DNA of 42,208 bases, taken from NCBI GenBank assembly GCA_937873135.1, contig CALMVQ010000380.1, positions 1 through 42,208 of the forward strand, written 5' to 3'. Under the pieces are notes generated by a model. It saw nothing but the letters and a program-made list of their open reading frames with translations, did not search any database and was not told the DNA's origin. Each line of letters opens with the position of its first letter. Positions within the stretch are counted from its first letter, which is position 1. The DNA is from an uncultured Scytonema sp. GTDB taxonomy: Bacteria > Cyanobacteriota > Cyanobacteriia > Cyanobacteriales > Nostocaceae. A program made the translations under genes and the position numbers. Below are positions 1-10,522 of this stretch, one piece after another.

Positions 1-3000
1 CTGTGGAACCGCTTGTATAAATCACATAAGCCAAGTTACTAGAATGCACATTAGTGCGGCAGTTCAAGTCTTGGCGGTTTCCGTCGAGTTGAAACTGCCC
101 AATCCGTTCGCTGAAAGCGTTCCCGAAGGGTAGGGTGATGGAATTTTGCTGATTCGATTGAGAAATCGACTGCCAGTTAGTATCTAAATAAACAAGTTGT
201 CCAGTATATTCAGGTAACCTGTGTTCAAGATGCTGTTGAGTGAGTAAGACACTAACTTGAGCATCAGTCAGCATAAAGCTTAAGCGTTCAGTAGGATACT
301 CAGGATCTAGCGGCACATAAGCCCCACCCGCCTTAAGAATACCCAATAGTCCCACCACCATTTCGATTGAGCGCTCCACACACATACCTACCAGCACATC
401 CGCTCCCACACCGATTGAGCGCAAGTAATGTGCCAACTGATTAGCTTGGGTGTTCAACTGCTGATACGTTAGTTGTTGGTCTTCAAAAACAACGGCTACT
501 GCATCGGGGGTAAGCTCCACCTGCAACTCGAACAACTGATGGATACACTTATCTTGGGGATAGTCAGTTTGAGTTTGATTCCACTCCACCAATAACTGCT
601 GTTGCTCAAGTTCGCTCAGCAGAGGCAACTGTGCTATATGTTCCACCGGATTGGCAACAATACCCTCCAGCAAAGTGACAAAATGACCACTCATCCGCTC
701 AATGGTGCTGGCATCAAACAAATCAGTATTGTACTCCCACACCCCCACCAGTCCACTATTGGTGTTCTCCATTGATAAGCTCAGATCAAACTTAGCAGTG
801 TGAGTTTCAAATTGCAGTGGACTGACACTTAACCCAGTTAACTCCACAACAGACAAGGGCGCATTCTGAAGCACAAACATCACCTGGAACAGTGGTGTAT
901 AGCTCAAATCACGCTCTGGCTGCAATGCCTCGACTAACATTTCAAACGGTAAGTCCTGATGAGCATATGCTGATAAAGCCATGGACTTGACTCGCTCGAG
1001 TAACTCACTGAAACTGGGATTGTCGGCTAAATCAGTTCTCAATACTATTGTGTTCACAAAAAAGCCGATTAACCCTTCAATTTCACGGCGATTGCGGTTA
1101 GCAATTGGTGTCCCCACCAAAATATCTGTTTGTCCGGTGTAGCGGTAGAGTAATGTCTCAAAGCCTGCCAACAAAGTCATGAACAACGTTACCCCGAATT
1201 GCTGAGTTAGTTGTGTCAGTCCACGACTGAGCTCAATTGATAGTGTAAACTGTTGATGTGCTCCACAGAAGGTTTGCACTCTCGGTCTGGGTCGGTCAGT
1301 GGGTAACGACAATAAAGCTGGTGCCGAAGCGAGTTGTTTAAGCCAATACGCCAGTTGGGTTTGTAGTATTTCGCCAGTTAACCACTGCCTTTGCCAGATG
1401 GCAAAGTCCGCATACTGTATTGGCAGTGGTGCTAACTCTAAAAGATGTCCAGTCGAATCAGCATTGTATAGTGCTGACATTTCTTGGACAAAAACACCCA
1501 TCGACCAGCCATCACTGATAATGTGATGCAGACACACTAGCAATATGTGTTCGGTTGGCGACAACACTAGTAAAGTTGCTCGCACTAACGCTCCGGTTGC
1601 CAAGTCAAACGGTTGAAGCGCTTGCCAATTCAGCAATTGCTGTGTGGCAATTTCCAAATCACTTCTGGCTAAATCTTTGCCGTCCACCACCGCCAATGTC
1701 CAATCAGTTGCTGGGTGAATAATTTGAACGGGTTGTCCCGACACCGACATGATGTTAATGCGTAAAGCTTCGTGGCGAGCAATAAGAAGGGACAAACTTT
1801 GTTCTAAGGCTCCCACATTCAGAGTTCCCACCAGACGCAAAGCGAGGGGAATGTTGTATAAAGCACTACTTGGCTCTAACTGGTCTAAAAACCACAGGCG
1901 CTGTTGTGCAAATGACAGGGGTAAAAAGGCATTGCCGTCCCTAGGTAAGATTGGTGGTATGACGAGTTGTAAATCCTGTTGCTGTAACTGAATTATCACC
2001 TGTGCCAACTCGGCTACTGTCGGTGCCGCAAACAAACTGCGTAAGGGCAGTTCTATTCCCAAGTCGCTACGGATGCGCGAAATCAGTTGGGTGGCTAGCA
2101 GTGAGTGTCCTCCCAGTTCAAAGAAGTTATCATGTATACTTACAAGCTTGAGTTTCAGGACTTTAGCCCATTGAAGTGCTAGTATCTCCTCAATCGGGGT
2201 GCGGGGGGCAACAAAATGCTCTAGTGGTTCGCTACTCAACTCCGGTTCTGGTAGGGCGCTCTTGTCTACTTTGGCGTTCACTGTCATCGGCAAGGACTTC
2301 AAGATGACTATTGTCGAAGGGACCATATAGTCTGGTAGCTTGGCTTTCAGAAATTGCCGCAGTTCACTGATTGTTAGTATGACATCATGTTGTGGCACCA
2401 CGTAAGCGACTAAGCGTTTGTCGTTAAGTTCATCCGAACGTACTACCACTACGTTTTCCCAAACTGATGGGTGTTGCGCCAATAGTGCCTCAATTTCTCC
2501 CAACTCAATGCGGAAGCCACGAATCTTAACTTGATTGTCAATTCGCCCTAAATACTCCAACTCGCCCGACGGCAAATAACGAGCCAAGTCCCCTGTTTTA
2601 TAGAGACGCGCTTTTAGAGACTTAGCAAAGGGGTTAGAGATAAACCTTTGTAGTGTTAGTTCTAAACGATTGAGATAGCCACGAGCCACCCCAGCACCAC
2701 CAACATACATCTCGCCGGGAATGCCAATAGGCATTGGCTGTAAATGTTCATCTAGTATATACACCTGTAAGTCCAAGAGCGGACGACCAATAACACTTGC
2801 CGTGCTCTTCAAATCGTCAGAACTTAATGGACGATTTGTGACATGTACAGTAGTTTCCGTAATCCCATACATATTTACTAACTGGGGCGTCTTGTCACCG
2901 TGGCGTTCAAACCAAGGCTGCAAGCTCTTGAATTCTAAAGCTTCTCCACCAAAAATTACTAGGCGCAAGTTCACGCCAACAGTTGCTATTGATTGTTCGA

Positions 3001-5332
3001 CCTGAATCAACTGGCGGAAGGCGGAAGGTGTCTGATTGAGAATTGTGACTTTCTCCTTCGACAATAGCTTATAAAAAGAATCTGGCGATCGCGTCACCAG
3101 GTAAGGCACTACTACCAATCGTCCACCGTACAGCAACGCACCCCAAATTTCCCATACAGAAAAGTCAAATGCATAAGAGTGGAAAAGTGTCCAGACATCT
3201 TCAGAGTTAAAGTTATACCAATTTGTGGCTGCAAACAGACGAACTACATTTGAATGGTTGACTAAAACTCCCTTGGGTTTCCCTGTAGAACCCGAAGTAT
3301 AGATGACGTATGCCAGGTTAGTTGATCTTGTGATGTTTAGAGGGTTTGACTGGCACTCAAGAACAATTTTTTCCCAGTCGCTGTCTAAGCAGACAAGCTG
3401 TGCAGTATGCTCAGGTAGCTTCTGGACTAATTGCTGTTGAGTTAACAGCACTCTGATTTGAGCATCTTCTAATACAAAGCTCAAACGCTCAGTTGGATAC
3501 TCAGGGTCAAGCGGTACATAAGCTCCTCCTGCCTTGAGAATTCCCAATAGTCCTACAATCATGAAGAGCGATCGCTCCACACAAATCCCCACCAGCACAT
3601 CGGGTCCTACACCTATTGACTTTAGGTAGTGCGCCAACTGATTAGCTTGGTTGTTCAACTCAGTGTAGGTAAGTTGTTGATTTTCATACACCAGTGCTAC
3701 TGCATCTGGTGTGTTCCAAGATTGCGCCTCAAACAAGGAATGGATAGACGACTCCGAGGGATAGTCAGTTTGAGTTCGATTCCACTCCACCAATAACTGC
3801 TGTGACTCAGATTTTGTCAGCAGGGGCAATTGTCCAATGTGCTCAACAGGATTTGCCACAATACCCTCAAGCAAGGTGACAAAATGACCTGTCATCCGCT
3901 CAATCGTGCTAGCATCAAACAGATCAGTATTGTAATTCCATGTACCTTTGAGCGCTCCTGGAACGTCAAGAATGGTCAAAGTTAAATCAAACGCAGCTCC
4001 TTGGGCTCCTGGAATCATCGATTCGACAATCAACCCATCACTATCCGTGATTGAGACTTTTCCCTCACTTTGGTGAGAGCGATCCCAAGCGAATGCCACT
4101 TGATAAAGTGGTGAATAGCTAGGGTCGCGGACAGGTTGCATTTCCTCCACCAGCAGAGGAAAGGGATAATCTTGATGGTCTAAGGCTTCTAACACACTTG
4201 AGCGCGATCGCCCAAGTAACTCTTGAAACGTCGGATTTCCCGACATGTCTGTTCGCAAGACTACAGGATTTGTAAAGTAGCCAACAATATTTTCAAATTC
4301 TAATCGACTCCGATTTACCATTGGAGAGCCAATTAAAATATCTTGTTGATTTGTGTAACGTAGTAATAGTATCTGTAATGCTGATAATAATAGCGTATAA
4401 AGAGACACACCTTCTTCTACTGCCAATTCTTTCAACTTTTGAAGAAGTTTTTCTTCTAGGGCGAAAAAGTAGGAAGCACCATTATAGGTTTGGAACTTAG
4501 GTCTCGGTCGATCCTTTGGCAAATTGAGTACTGGCAGATCACCAGAGAGTTGTTGCCGCCAGTAAGTAGACAAGCGCTCTCCCTCTATACCTGCAAGCAT
4601 TTGCTTTGACCAGTTGACGTAATCTCGATACTGGCAGTTTTGTGACGGCAGTAATGGCTCTACATCTGTGGTGATGGCTTCATATAAGACTCGAAGTTCA
4701 CTGATAATGATTTCTAAAGACCAGAAATCCACGACTATATGGTGTGCTGTAATTAAAAGAAAATGTTCTTTTGTTGCTAATGTATTGAGTGTCGTGTGAT
4801 TAATTAACAAACTAAAGCACAATAGTGGACCCTTTTCTAAATCGAAAGGGCGATCGCTTGTTTCCTTTAGCCAGTTATTTACGTCCTCTTGCCCAAGAGT
4901 GCTCGCTTCAATGATGCTAAAGTCAACTTGCTGGTGTTCATGAACTGTTTGCACAGGTTCGCCGTCAATGGTTGCAAAGGTAGTCCTTAAAACTGGATGC
5001 CGTTCAATTAAAACTTGTGTTGCCTGTTTGAGAGCTGGAATATCTAAATTTGAGACTAATCTTGCTGCATATGTGGTGTTATAAGCCGTACTTTTAGGTT
5101 CTAATTGATACAGGAACCACAGAGCCTGTTGACCGTGCGAGAGGGAATAAGTTGAACGATGATCAGTACCATTCAATAAAATTTGGATAATTTCTTGTTT
5201 GTACTGCTTAATTTGGGCCAATAACTCAGGGGTTAATACGTTTTCAGGAGCTCGGCAACGCAACTTGTCTCCATCCATCCGCAGTTCAACATTCTTTGCT
5301 GAAAGATTTTCCAGAAGCTCTGTTAAATTCAT
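1..5332 (-). CDS. Hybrid-pathway NRPS, docking-C-A(Thr)-PCP-C-A..., truncated by the left window edge
   Basis: The frame is open from an ATG at 5332-5330 to base 1, about 1777 codons, with no stop. The ATG overlaps the PKS stop (ATGA), so translation is probably coupled. Residues 1-52 look like a TubC-type N-terminal docking domain. C1 follows (HHIVVDFWS from residue 197; the usual G after D is F), then A1 (YTSGST core near 675). By alignment to GrsA, its pocket reads D-F-W-N-I-G-M-V-H plus the invariant K, the classic Thr code. PCP1 carries GGHSLL with the carrier Ser near 1077. C2 has HHIISDGWS from 1269 and should be an LCL domain. A2 breaks off just after its A3 core, before the pocket, so its substrate cannot be read. 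The protein should extend the PKS product by Thr and one further residue. An in-frame repeat insertion lies near the truncated end. The product family is unknown to me. Confidence 0.93.
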   Translation of the reverse strand, partial: MNLTELLENLSAKNVELRMDGDKLRCRAPENVLTPELLAQIKQYKQEIIQILLNGTDHRSTYSLSHGQQALWFLYQLEPKSTAYNTTYAARLVSNLDIPALKQATQVLIERHPVLRTTFATIDGEPVQTVHEHQQVDFSIIEASTLGQEDVNNWLKETSDRPFDLEKGPLLCFSLLINHTTLNTLATKEHFLLITAHHIVVDFWSLEIIISELRVLYEAITTDVEPLLPSQNCQYRDYVNWSKQMLAGIEGERLSTYWRQQLSGDLPVLNLPKDRPRPKFQTYNGASYFFALEEKLLQKLKELAVEEGVSLYTLLLSALQILLLRYTNQQDILIGSPMVNRSRLEFENIVGYFTNPVVLRTDMSGNPTFQELLGRSRSSVLEALDHQDYPFPLLVEEMQPVRDPSYSPLYQVAFAWDRSHQSEGKVSITDSDGLIVESMIPGAQGAAFDLTLTILDVPGALKGTWNYNTDLFDASTIERMTGHFVTLLEGIVANPVEHIGQLPLLTKSESQQLLVEWNRTQTDYPSESSIHSLFEAQSWNTPDAVALVYENQQLTYTELNNQANQLAHYLKSIGVGPDVLVGICVERSLFMIVGLLGILKAGGAYVPLDPEYPTERLSFVLEDAQIRVLLTQQQLVQKLPEHTAQLVCLDSDWEKIVLECQSNPLNITRSTNLAYVIYTSGSTGKPKGVLVNHSNVVRLFAATNWYNFNSEDVWTLFHSYAFDFSVWEIWGALLYGGRLVVVPYLVTRSPDSFYKLLSKEKVTILNQTPSAFRQLIQVEQSIATVGVNLRLVIFGGEALEFKSLQPWFERHGDKTPQLVNMYGITETTVHVTNRPLSSDDLKSTASVIGRPLLDLQVYILDEHLQPMPIGIPGEMYVGGAGVARGYLNRLELTLQRFISNPFAKSLKARLYKTGDLARYLPSGELEYLGRIDNQVKIRGFRIELGEIEALLAQHPSVWENVVVVRSDELNDKRLVAYVVPQHDVILTISELRQFLKAKLPDYMVPSTIVILKSLPMTVNAKVDKSALPEPELSSEPLEHFVAPRTPIEEILALQWAKVLKLKLVSIHDNFFELGGHSLLATQLISRIRSDLGIELPLRSLFAAPTVAELAQVIIQLQQQDLQLVIPPILPRDGNAFLPLSFAQQRLWFLDQLEPSSALYNIPLALRLVGTLNVGALEQSLSLLIARHEALRINIMSVSGQPVQIIHPATDWTLAVVDGKDLARSDLEIATQQLLNWQALQPFDLATGALVRATLLVLSPTEHILLVCLHHIISDGWSMGVFVQEMSALYNADSTGHLLELAPLPIQYADFAIWQRQWLTGEILQTQLAYWLKQLASAPALLSLPTDRPRPRVQTFCGAHQQFTLSIELSRGLTQLTQQFGVTLFMTLLAGFETLLYRYTGQTDILVGTPIANRNRREIEGLIGFFVNTIVLRTDLADNPSFSELLERVKSMALSAYAHQDLPFEMLVEALQPERDLSYTPLFQVMFVLQNAPLSVVELTGLSVSPLQFETHTAKFDLSLSMENTNSGLVGVWEYNTDLFDASTIERMSGHFVTLLEGIVANPVEHIAQLPLLSELEQQQLLVEWNQTQTDYPQDKCIHQLFELQVELTPDAVAVVFEDQQLTYQQLNTQANQLAHYLRSIGVGADVLVGMCVERSIEMVVGLLGILKAGGAYVPLDPEYPTERLSFMLTDAQVSVLLTQQHLEHRLPEYTGQLVYLDTNWQSISQSNQQNSITLPFGNAFSERIGQFQLDGNRQDLNCRTNVHSSNLAYVIYTSGST
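55..137. repeat. Small dispersed repeat read in frame inside the second A domain of the left-edge NRPS
   Basis: Between the LDTNW-like motif and the NLAYVIYTSGST core this A domain has about 45 residues where sister domains have about 18. The extra block (LPFGNAFSERIGQF... through ...QDLNC) is encoded by DNA with GAAGGGTAGGG and partly inverted AGTT/AACT ends, a style typical of small dispersed repeats in Nostoc genomes. It keeps the frame. The limits are approximate because no empty site is available for comparison. Confidence 0.55.
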
Positions 5333-8300
5333 AATTCTACTTCAATCCAATTGTTTTGACTTGATGTAACTGCGGATACAACAGCTGCTTTAGAGATAGA
5401 GTTTACATCCAACAGTTGTTCACCGATAAAGTTTGTTAAACCAACAATACTTACCCCGTCCAAAAATTTTGTGATCGGGATATTTATTTCCAACTCTGCT
5501 TTGAGGCGATTTCTCAGTTCGACAACCATCAGGGAGTCAAGTCCCATTTTGTTAAGAGGCTGATCAATATTTAGCTCAGATGTAGTTATTGCTAACACTT
5601 TGGCAATCTGCTTTTGGATGTAAGTCATCAAAAGTGATTGGCTTTCCTCTAATGAACTGGCTTTAATTTGATCTAAAAGTTTTGGGAGATTAACTTTCGG
5701 TTGAAGGGTACTAGCAAGTTCCTGGACTTGTTGAGCTATTTCGGAAAAGAAGCCCAGAGCAGATGAGCGTGAGAATTGCTGCAAAAACTTTGACCAATTA
5801 AGCTGCATAACCCCTAGCTGAGGCACATCTTGAGAAAACAAATTTTCTAGGATGCTTAATGCTTGCTGCGGTTCTATAGGCTTTATTCCCTTCGTTGCCC
5901 ATTGAACCTCACCCCTGCTACCAACAGCCCTTGCCATCCCTACCATCGACCACGGTCCCCAGTTAAGACTTAAACCTGGTAAAGAAAGCGATCTGCGATA
6001 ATGAGCCAGAGCATCTAGAAAGGCATTAGCAGCAGCATAATTTGCTAAACCCGCAGAACCAAGTACGGATGCCACTGAAGAAAAAAGCACGAAAAAGTCC
6101 AAAGGTACGTCTTGTGTTTGAGTATGCAAATTCCATGCTCCGCTTACCTTGGGTGCAAAAACTTTGGCAAACAGTTGCCATTGATGATCCACCAGGAGTC
6201 GGTCGTCAAAAACACCAGCAGTGTGGATAATACCCTTTAACTGTGGCATCGACGTTTTGATTTGATTTAGTAAAGAGGTAACTTCTTCTTCCACGGATAT
6301 ATCAGTCTGAATGACTACAACCTGAGTTCCAAGCTCCTCCAATTCCATCAGGGTTTCTCGAGCTGCTTCGTCAGGTTTGCTACGCCCTACTAAAACTAAG
6401 TGTTTTGCCCCATGCTCTACCAACCATTTGGCTACCAGTAAACCAATCTCACCAAGACCACCTGTAATTAAATAGGTAGCCTTCGCTTTTAAGTGCAGAG
6501 ATTTTCTGTCAATTTTATCGCTGCGTACTAATCTGTTAACATACCGATGCCCATTGCGACAAGCAATATGAGTTTCACCACGAGTTGGTTCTATTTGACA
6601 AATTTCTCCAAAAAGGCTCTGTGCATTGTTATTTCCAGCAGGATCTAAATCCACCAGAGTACAGTTAAATTCTGGATGCTCGTTTGTAATTACTTTTCCT
6701 AATCCCCACACAGGCGATTGGGCCACTCCAAGAAGAGTCGATTCTATACCAACTCGTTGTGTTCCTTTCGTCACCAGCCAGATGGTAGGAGGCGGGGAAA
6801 ATTCAAGACTAATTAAAGACTGGATTAGGGACAAGACACCACCACATCCTCGGAGCGAAGCATCTTCTAAGTCTGCGACTGTTAGTGCGTCTGCCGAAAC
6901 TGTATCTAAGCTCCACAAATAAACTACTCCACGCCAAGGAGCCGGATATGAAGCAACTTGTTCCCGTAGTAGTTGCTGAAAGTCTTCTAATAAGGCTGGG
7001 TTAATGCTGAACTCTTGCTCTGCTATCTGTTTATACGCTGTACCAGGGAAGACAAGGATACAACTATGTTTTTGTGAGCGTAACAGTTCACTTAAGTGTT
7101 GAGCAATACCTTGATTGTCAGCAAAAATTAACCAACTTCCTGGTTCTGTTTTGGTTTTGTTTGGTTTCGCTGCATTAGGTTCTAGGTGAGCGCTAATTTC
7201 GGAGGGAGCAGGTATGTAATCTCCAATTGACTCTTGCTGTATATTTCTTTGTAATCGCCATACTAATTCGTAACACAAGTCTTGGATGTTGTCGTCGGGT
7301 ATGAGGTGTTGCTTGTGTTCTCTAACTAAAACTGCCAACAGTTCAGGTAATAATTCTATCTGTTCAGGTGAGAAATTCCCTGCCTTTTGCACGAGATGAA
7401 CTAACTCATCTGTATTTCCCTGATTCAGAAAGTTGGTAATAGGAGTTTGGATATTTTCTCCAGATAAAGACTCTATAAGTTGATGGCGAGGGGGTGTATC
7501 CTCAATCCAATAACGTTGTCTTTGAAACGGATAGGTGGGTAATGCAACTTTCTGATGCGGCGATCGCTCAAACCCTGACCAATCTACACTCACTCCGGCT
7601 ACATACAACTCACCCAAACTAGAGAGCAGTTGTTGGCATTCTGACACTCCCGGACGCATAGAAGACAACCACAAACCAGTGTTCTGTGGTAAGCACTCAC
7701 GCCCCATGCCCAACAAAATTGGCTTAGGTCCAATCTCTAAAAAAACTTCATATTTAAGAGTACATAACGTCTCGATACTCGAGGCAAACTGCACCGATTG
7801 ACGCGCATGATTTACCCAGTATTGCGCAGTGGTGATCTTCTCGTCAGCTAGAGAGCCAGTAACATTGGATACTAATGGTATCCGGGGTTGGTTGTAGGTG
7901 ACATGATTGGCGACAAGCTCAAACTCCTTCAACATTGGTGTCATCAACGGGGAATGGAAGGCATGGGATACTTGTAACTGCTTCGTCTTTACGGACATAG
8001 TTGACAGTTGCTGACAAATCACACCGATATCTTTACTGGCTCCAGAAACTACCACACTTTCGGAACCATTGATAGCAGCGATCGCCACTGTGTGATGAAA
8101 TGGTGCGATAACTTCCCTCACCTTCTCCTCTGATGCCATGAGCGAAACCATCTCACCACCAAGGGGCAACTGCTGCATCAACTGTCCCCGTTGAGCAATG
8201 AGTTTTAGTCCATCTTCCAAGCTAAAAACACCAGCTACAGTTGCCGCCACATACTCGCCAACGCTATGCCCCATAACCACATCTGGTTCAATCCCCCAAG

Positions 8301-10233
8301 ATTTCCACAATTGATACAGGGCATACTCAAAGGCAAATAGTGCAGGTTGGGTATATGCAGTTTGATTGAGCAGTAATGAAACTGACGATTGAGCTTGAGT
8401 AGGATACAGCACCTCTAACAGAGAATGCTCCAGTAATGGGCGGAGGATTTCAGCGCACTGATCCAAGGAGGAGCGGAAAACGGGTTGGGAAGAGTAGAGT
8501 TGGCGTCCCATGTTGATGTACTGGGAGCCTTGTCCTGTGAATAAGAAGGCTATTTTGGGTGGCTTTTCACCTACATGACCAGTTTGTCTAGAAAAACTAG
8601 CAAGTTCCTCTACTAACTGCTCTCTAGAGTCAGCGACAATAGCTAGGCGGTGATTAAAATGCTCCCTCCCTATATTCGCCGTGTAGCATATATCTTCTAT
8701 TGATACATCGGTATTTGATGTCAAGAATTCCCCATAACTGTGTCGCAATTGAGCCAATGCTTGCTCGGTTTTTGCTGATAGAGTTAGTAAGTGATAGGGG
8801 CGATCCAATTCCTCATTTACTAATACTCGTTCTGGCGCTTCTTCCAAAATCACATGGGCATTAACCCCTCCAACCCCAAACGAACTGATACCCGCCCGTC
8901 TTGGGATTTCTCCTAAATCTGTCTTTAACTGCTGCCAAGGTTGGGTTTCGCAGACAAGATAAAATGGACTTCCTTTGAACTCAATGCGGGGATTTAACTG
9001 CTGAAAATTCACAATCTTGGGCAAGAGTTGATTTTTAAAAGCCAAGAGTAATTTAATCAACCCAGCAATTCCAGCTGCGGCTTCTAAATGTCCAATATTG
9101 GTCTTAACTGTTCCGAGACCACAATAGGGATGATCAACACTTAATAAATGATACTGTTGATGTAATTGTCTAAATGCTCGTTTGAGACTATTAATTTCTA
9201 TTGGATCACCCAAGGGCGTACCTGTACCATGGACTTCAATGTAGGAAATAGTATTCGGGGCAACATTCGCTTTTGTATAGGCGGCGCAAAGTACTTGTGC
9301 TTGAGCATATACATTGGGAGATGTTAGAGTTGTTGCTCTGCCACCATGATTGACAGCACTACCTTTAATCACACCATAAATCTGGTCTTGATCTTCAATA
9401 GCCTGAGCTAAAGGTTTTAAGAGGATGACTCCGGCTCCTTCTCCACGGACATAGCCATCAGCCGATTGGTCAAAAGTTTTGCACTGTCCAAGTGGAGACA
9501 ACATCCCTAGTTGACTCATTTGAATATATCTCGCCGGTGTACAGAAAATACTCACTCCACCTACGAGTGCCGTCTGACATTCCTGTTCTTTGAGAGCATT
9601 GATCGCTTGATGAAGCGCTACCAGTGAACTTGAGCAAGCTGTGTCTACCGGAATACTGGGACCGCGAAAATTGAAGAAGTAAGAAATCCGATTGGGAATC
9701 ATGCAATTCCAAGTTCCTGTCCCAGTATGTCCGTCAGTGTGCCGATGATCCCCATTTTGTAATAGATCGTAGTCATAGTTACACACTCCGATAAAAACAC
9801 CAACGGAACTTCCGGACAGTTGAGATGGTGCATATCCAGCATCTTCGATACAAGACCAAGTTAACTCCAGCATTAGCCTCTGCTGAGGGTCCATTCGTTG
9901 TGCTTCCCGAGGAGAAATGCCGAAAAATTGTGCATCAAAAAAGTCTATCTCCTCAATAAACCCGCCCCATTTACTAATGCTTTTTCCCTCTTGAGGATTA
10001 GGAGAATAATACTTTTCAACTTCCCATCGCTGTGATGGAATTTCACTAATGCTATTGATTCCCTGTTCCAGATTCTGCCAAAACTGCTGGTAGTTATTGG
10101 CTCCTGGAAATCGGCATCCCATCCCAATCACCGCGATATCTGCGTTATCCATCCCTTCACGAGAACTCTGAACCTTGGCACATTTTTTACCTGGCATCAC
10201 AGCTGCTGATTCTGTTTGTCCATCGAACTCCAT
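5329..10233 (-). CDS. Type I modular polyketide synthase, KS-AT-KR-ACP
   Basis: This 1634-residue single-module PKS should add one malonyl unit and reduce the beta-keto group to a hydroxyl. The KS spans about 30-460, with active Cys200 in DTACSSS, His335 in EVHGTGTPLGDP and His382 in KTNIGHLE, so it is an extending rather than a decarboxylating KS. The AT (about 560-880) has GHSVGE with Ser657 and HAFH at 757-760, which points to malonyl-CoA. The KR lies near 1253-1440, with an LITGGLGEIG nucleotide loop, an FDD motif (1342-1344, B-type-like), Ser near 1389 and Tyr near 1399. No DH or ER is visible. The ACP (about 1525-1600) has GLDSL with Ser1567. A strong AAGGAGG lies about 12 bases before the ATG. 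The C-terminus ends in WIEVEL, a likely docking motif for the TubC-like domain of the next protein, whose start overlaps this stop. No loading enzyme is nearby. Confidence 0.95.
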   Translation of the reverse strand: MEFDGQTESAAVMPGKKCAKVQSSREGMDNADIAVIGMGCRFPGANNYQQFWQNLEQGINSISEIPSQRWEVEKYYSPNPQEGKSISKWGGFIEEIDFFDAQFFGISPREAQRMDPQQRLMLELTWSCIEDAGYAPSQLSGSSVGVFIGVCNYDYDLLQNGDHRHTDGHTGTGTWNCMIPNRISYFFNFRGPSIPVDTACSSSLVALHQAINALKEQECQTALVGGVSIFCTPARYIQMSQLGMLSPLGQCKTFDQSADGYVRGEGAGVILLKPLAQAIEDQDQIYGVIKGSAVNHGGRATTLTSPNVYAQAQVLCAAYTKANVAPNTISYIEVHGTGTPLGDPIEINSLKRAFRQLHQQYHLLSVDHPYCGLGTVKTNIGHLEAAAGIAGLIKLLLAFKNQLLPKIVNFQQLNPRIEFKGSPFYLVCETQPWQQLKTDLGEIPRRAGISSFGVGGVNAHVILEEAPERVLVNEELDRPYHLLTLSAKTEQALAQLRHSYGEFLTSNTDVSIEDICYTANIGREHFNHRLAIVADSREQLVEELASFSRQTGHVGEKPPKIAFLFTGQGSQYINMGRQLYSSQPVFRSSLDQCAEILRPLLEHSLLEVLYPTQAQSSVSLLLNQTAYTQPALFAFEYALYQLWKSWGIEPDVVMGHSVGEYVAATVAGVFSLEDGLKLIAQRGQLMQQLPLGGEMVSLMASEEKVREVIAPFHHTVAIAAINGSESVVVSGASKDIGVICQQLSTMSVKTKQLQVSHAFHSPLMTPMLKEFELVANHVTYNQPRIPLVSNVTGSLADEKITTAQYWVNHARQSVQFASSIETLCTLKYEVFLEIGPKPILLGMGRECLPQNTGLWLSSMRPGVSECQQLLSSLGELYVAGVSVDWSGFERSPHQKVALPTYPFQRQRYWIEDTPPRHQLIESLSGENIQTPITNFLNQGNTDELVHLVQKAGNFSPEQIELLPELLAVLVREHKQHLIPDDNIQDLCYELVWRLQRNIQQESIGDYIPAPSEISAHLEPNAAKPNKTKTEPGSWLIFADNQGIAQHLSELLRSQKHSCILVFPGTAYKQIAEQEFSINPALLEDFQQLLREQVASYPAPWRGVVYLWSLDTVSADALTVADLEDASLRGCGGVLSLIQSLISLEFSPPPTIWLVTKGTQRVGIESTLLGVAQSPVWGLGKVITNEHPEFNCTLVDLDPAGNNNAQSLFGEICQIEPTRGETHIACRNGHRYVNRLVRSDKIDRKSLHLKAKATYLITGGLGEIGLLVAKWLVEHGAKHLVLVGRSKPDEAARETLMELEELGTQVVVIQTDISVEEEVTSLLNQIKTSMPQLKGIIHTAGVFDDRLLVDHQWQLFAKVFAPKVSGAWNLHTQTQDVPLDFFVLFSSVASVLGSAGLANYAAANAFLDALAHYRRSLSLPGLSLNWGPWSMVGMARAVGSRGEVQWATKGIKPIEPQQALSILENLFSQDVPQLGVMQLNWSKFLQQFSRSSALGFFSEIAQQVQELASTLQPKVNLPKLLDQIKASSLEESQSLLMTYIQKQIAKVLAITTSELNIDQPLNKMGLDSLMVVELRNRLKAELEINIPITKFLDGVSIVGLTNFIGEQLLDVNSISKAAVVSAVTSSQNNWIEVEL

Positions 10234-10245
10234 TATCTTCTAAAT

Positions 10246-10252
10246 CCTCCTT
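10246..10252 (-). promoter_or_regulatory. Strong Shine-Dalgarno of the PKS gene
   Basis: The minus strand reads AAGGAGG about 12 bases before the ATG at 10233. It is the best ribosome site of the synthetase genes here and supports the chosen start, although the spacing is longer than ideal. Confidence 0.6.
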
Positions 10253-10307
10253 AAAATTTGCTTTTTTATAATTGACTAAGTAACTGAGGTTAAAAAATTA
10301 AAGCTTC

Positions 10308-10341
10308 GTAGTGAACGCTTCAGCGTTAAAGCGCTTACTAT
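10308..10341. repeat. Short palindromic dispersed repeat
   Basis: The stretch contains AACGCT-tc-AGCGTT and outer imperfect arms (AGTGAACGCTT against the complement of AAGCGCTTACT). Repeats of the AGTGAGCGCTTTAGCGCT type are scattered through Nostoc-type genomes; I make the family link from memory of that style. Confidence 0.45.
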
Positions 10342-10522
10342 CATAGAACTGATGAGCTTTACTTGTCTTTACATAGTTCTGTTTATTTGCACTAAATTAC
10401 TTAGATGAACGATAATTAATTTTATACTTTTATAGCTCTGATGTAGACGATAAATTCTGAATTCAAAGGATTAAACCAAGAGGGGTGTAAAGGCATAGGA
10501 GAATTATTGTTTAAGACACTAC

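Noticed and set aside
6626-6922. 98-codon plus-strand frame inside the PKS gene
   Set aside because: It overlaps the conserved KR region of the minus-strand PKS and has no support of its own.
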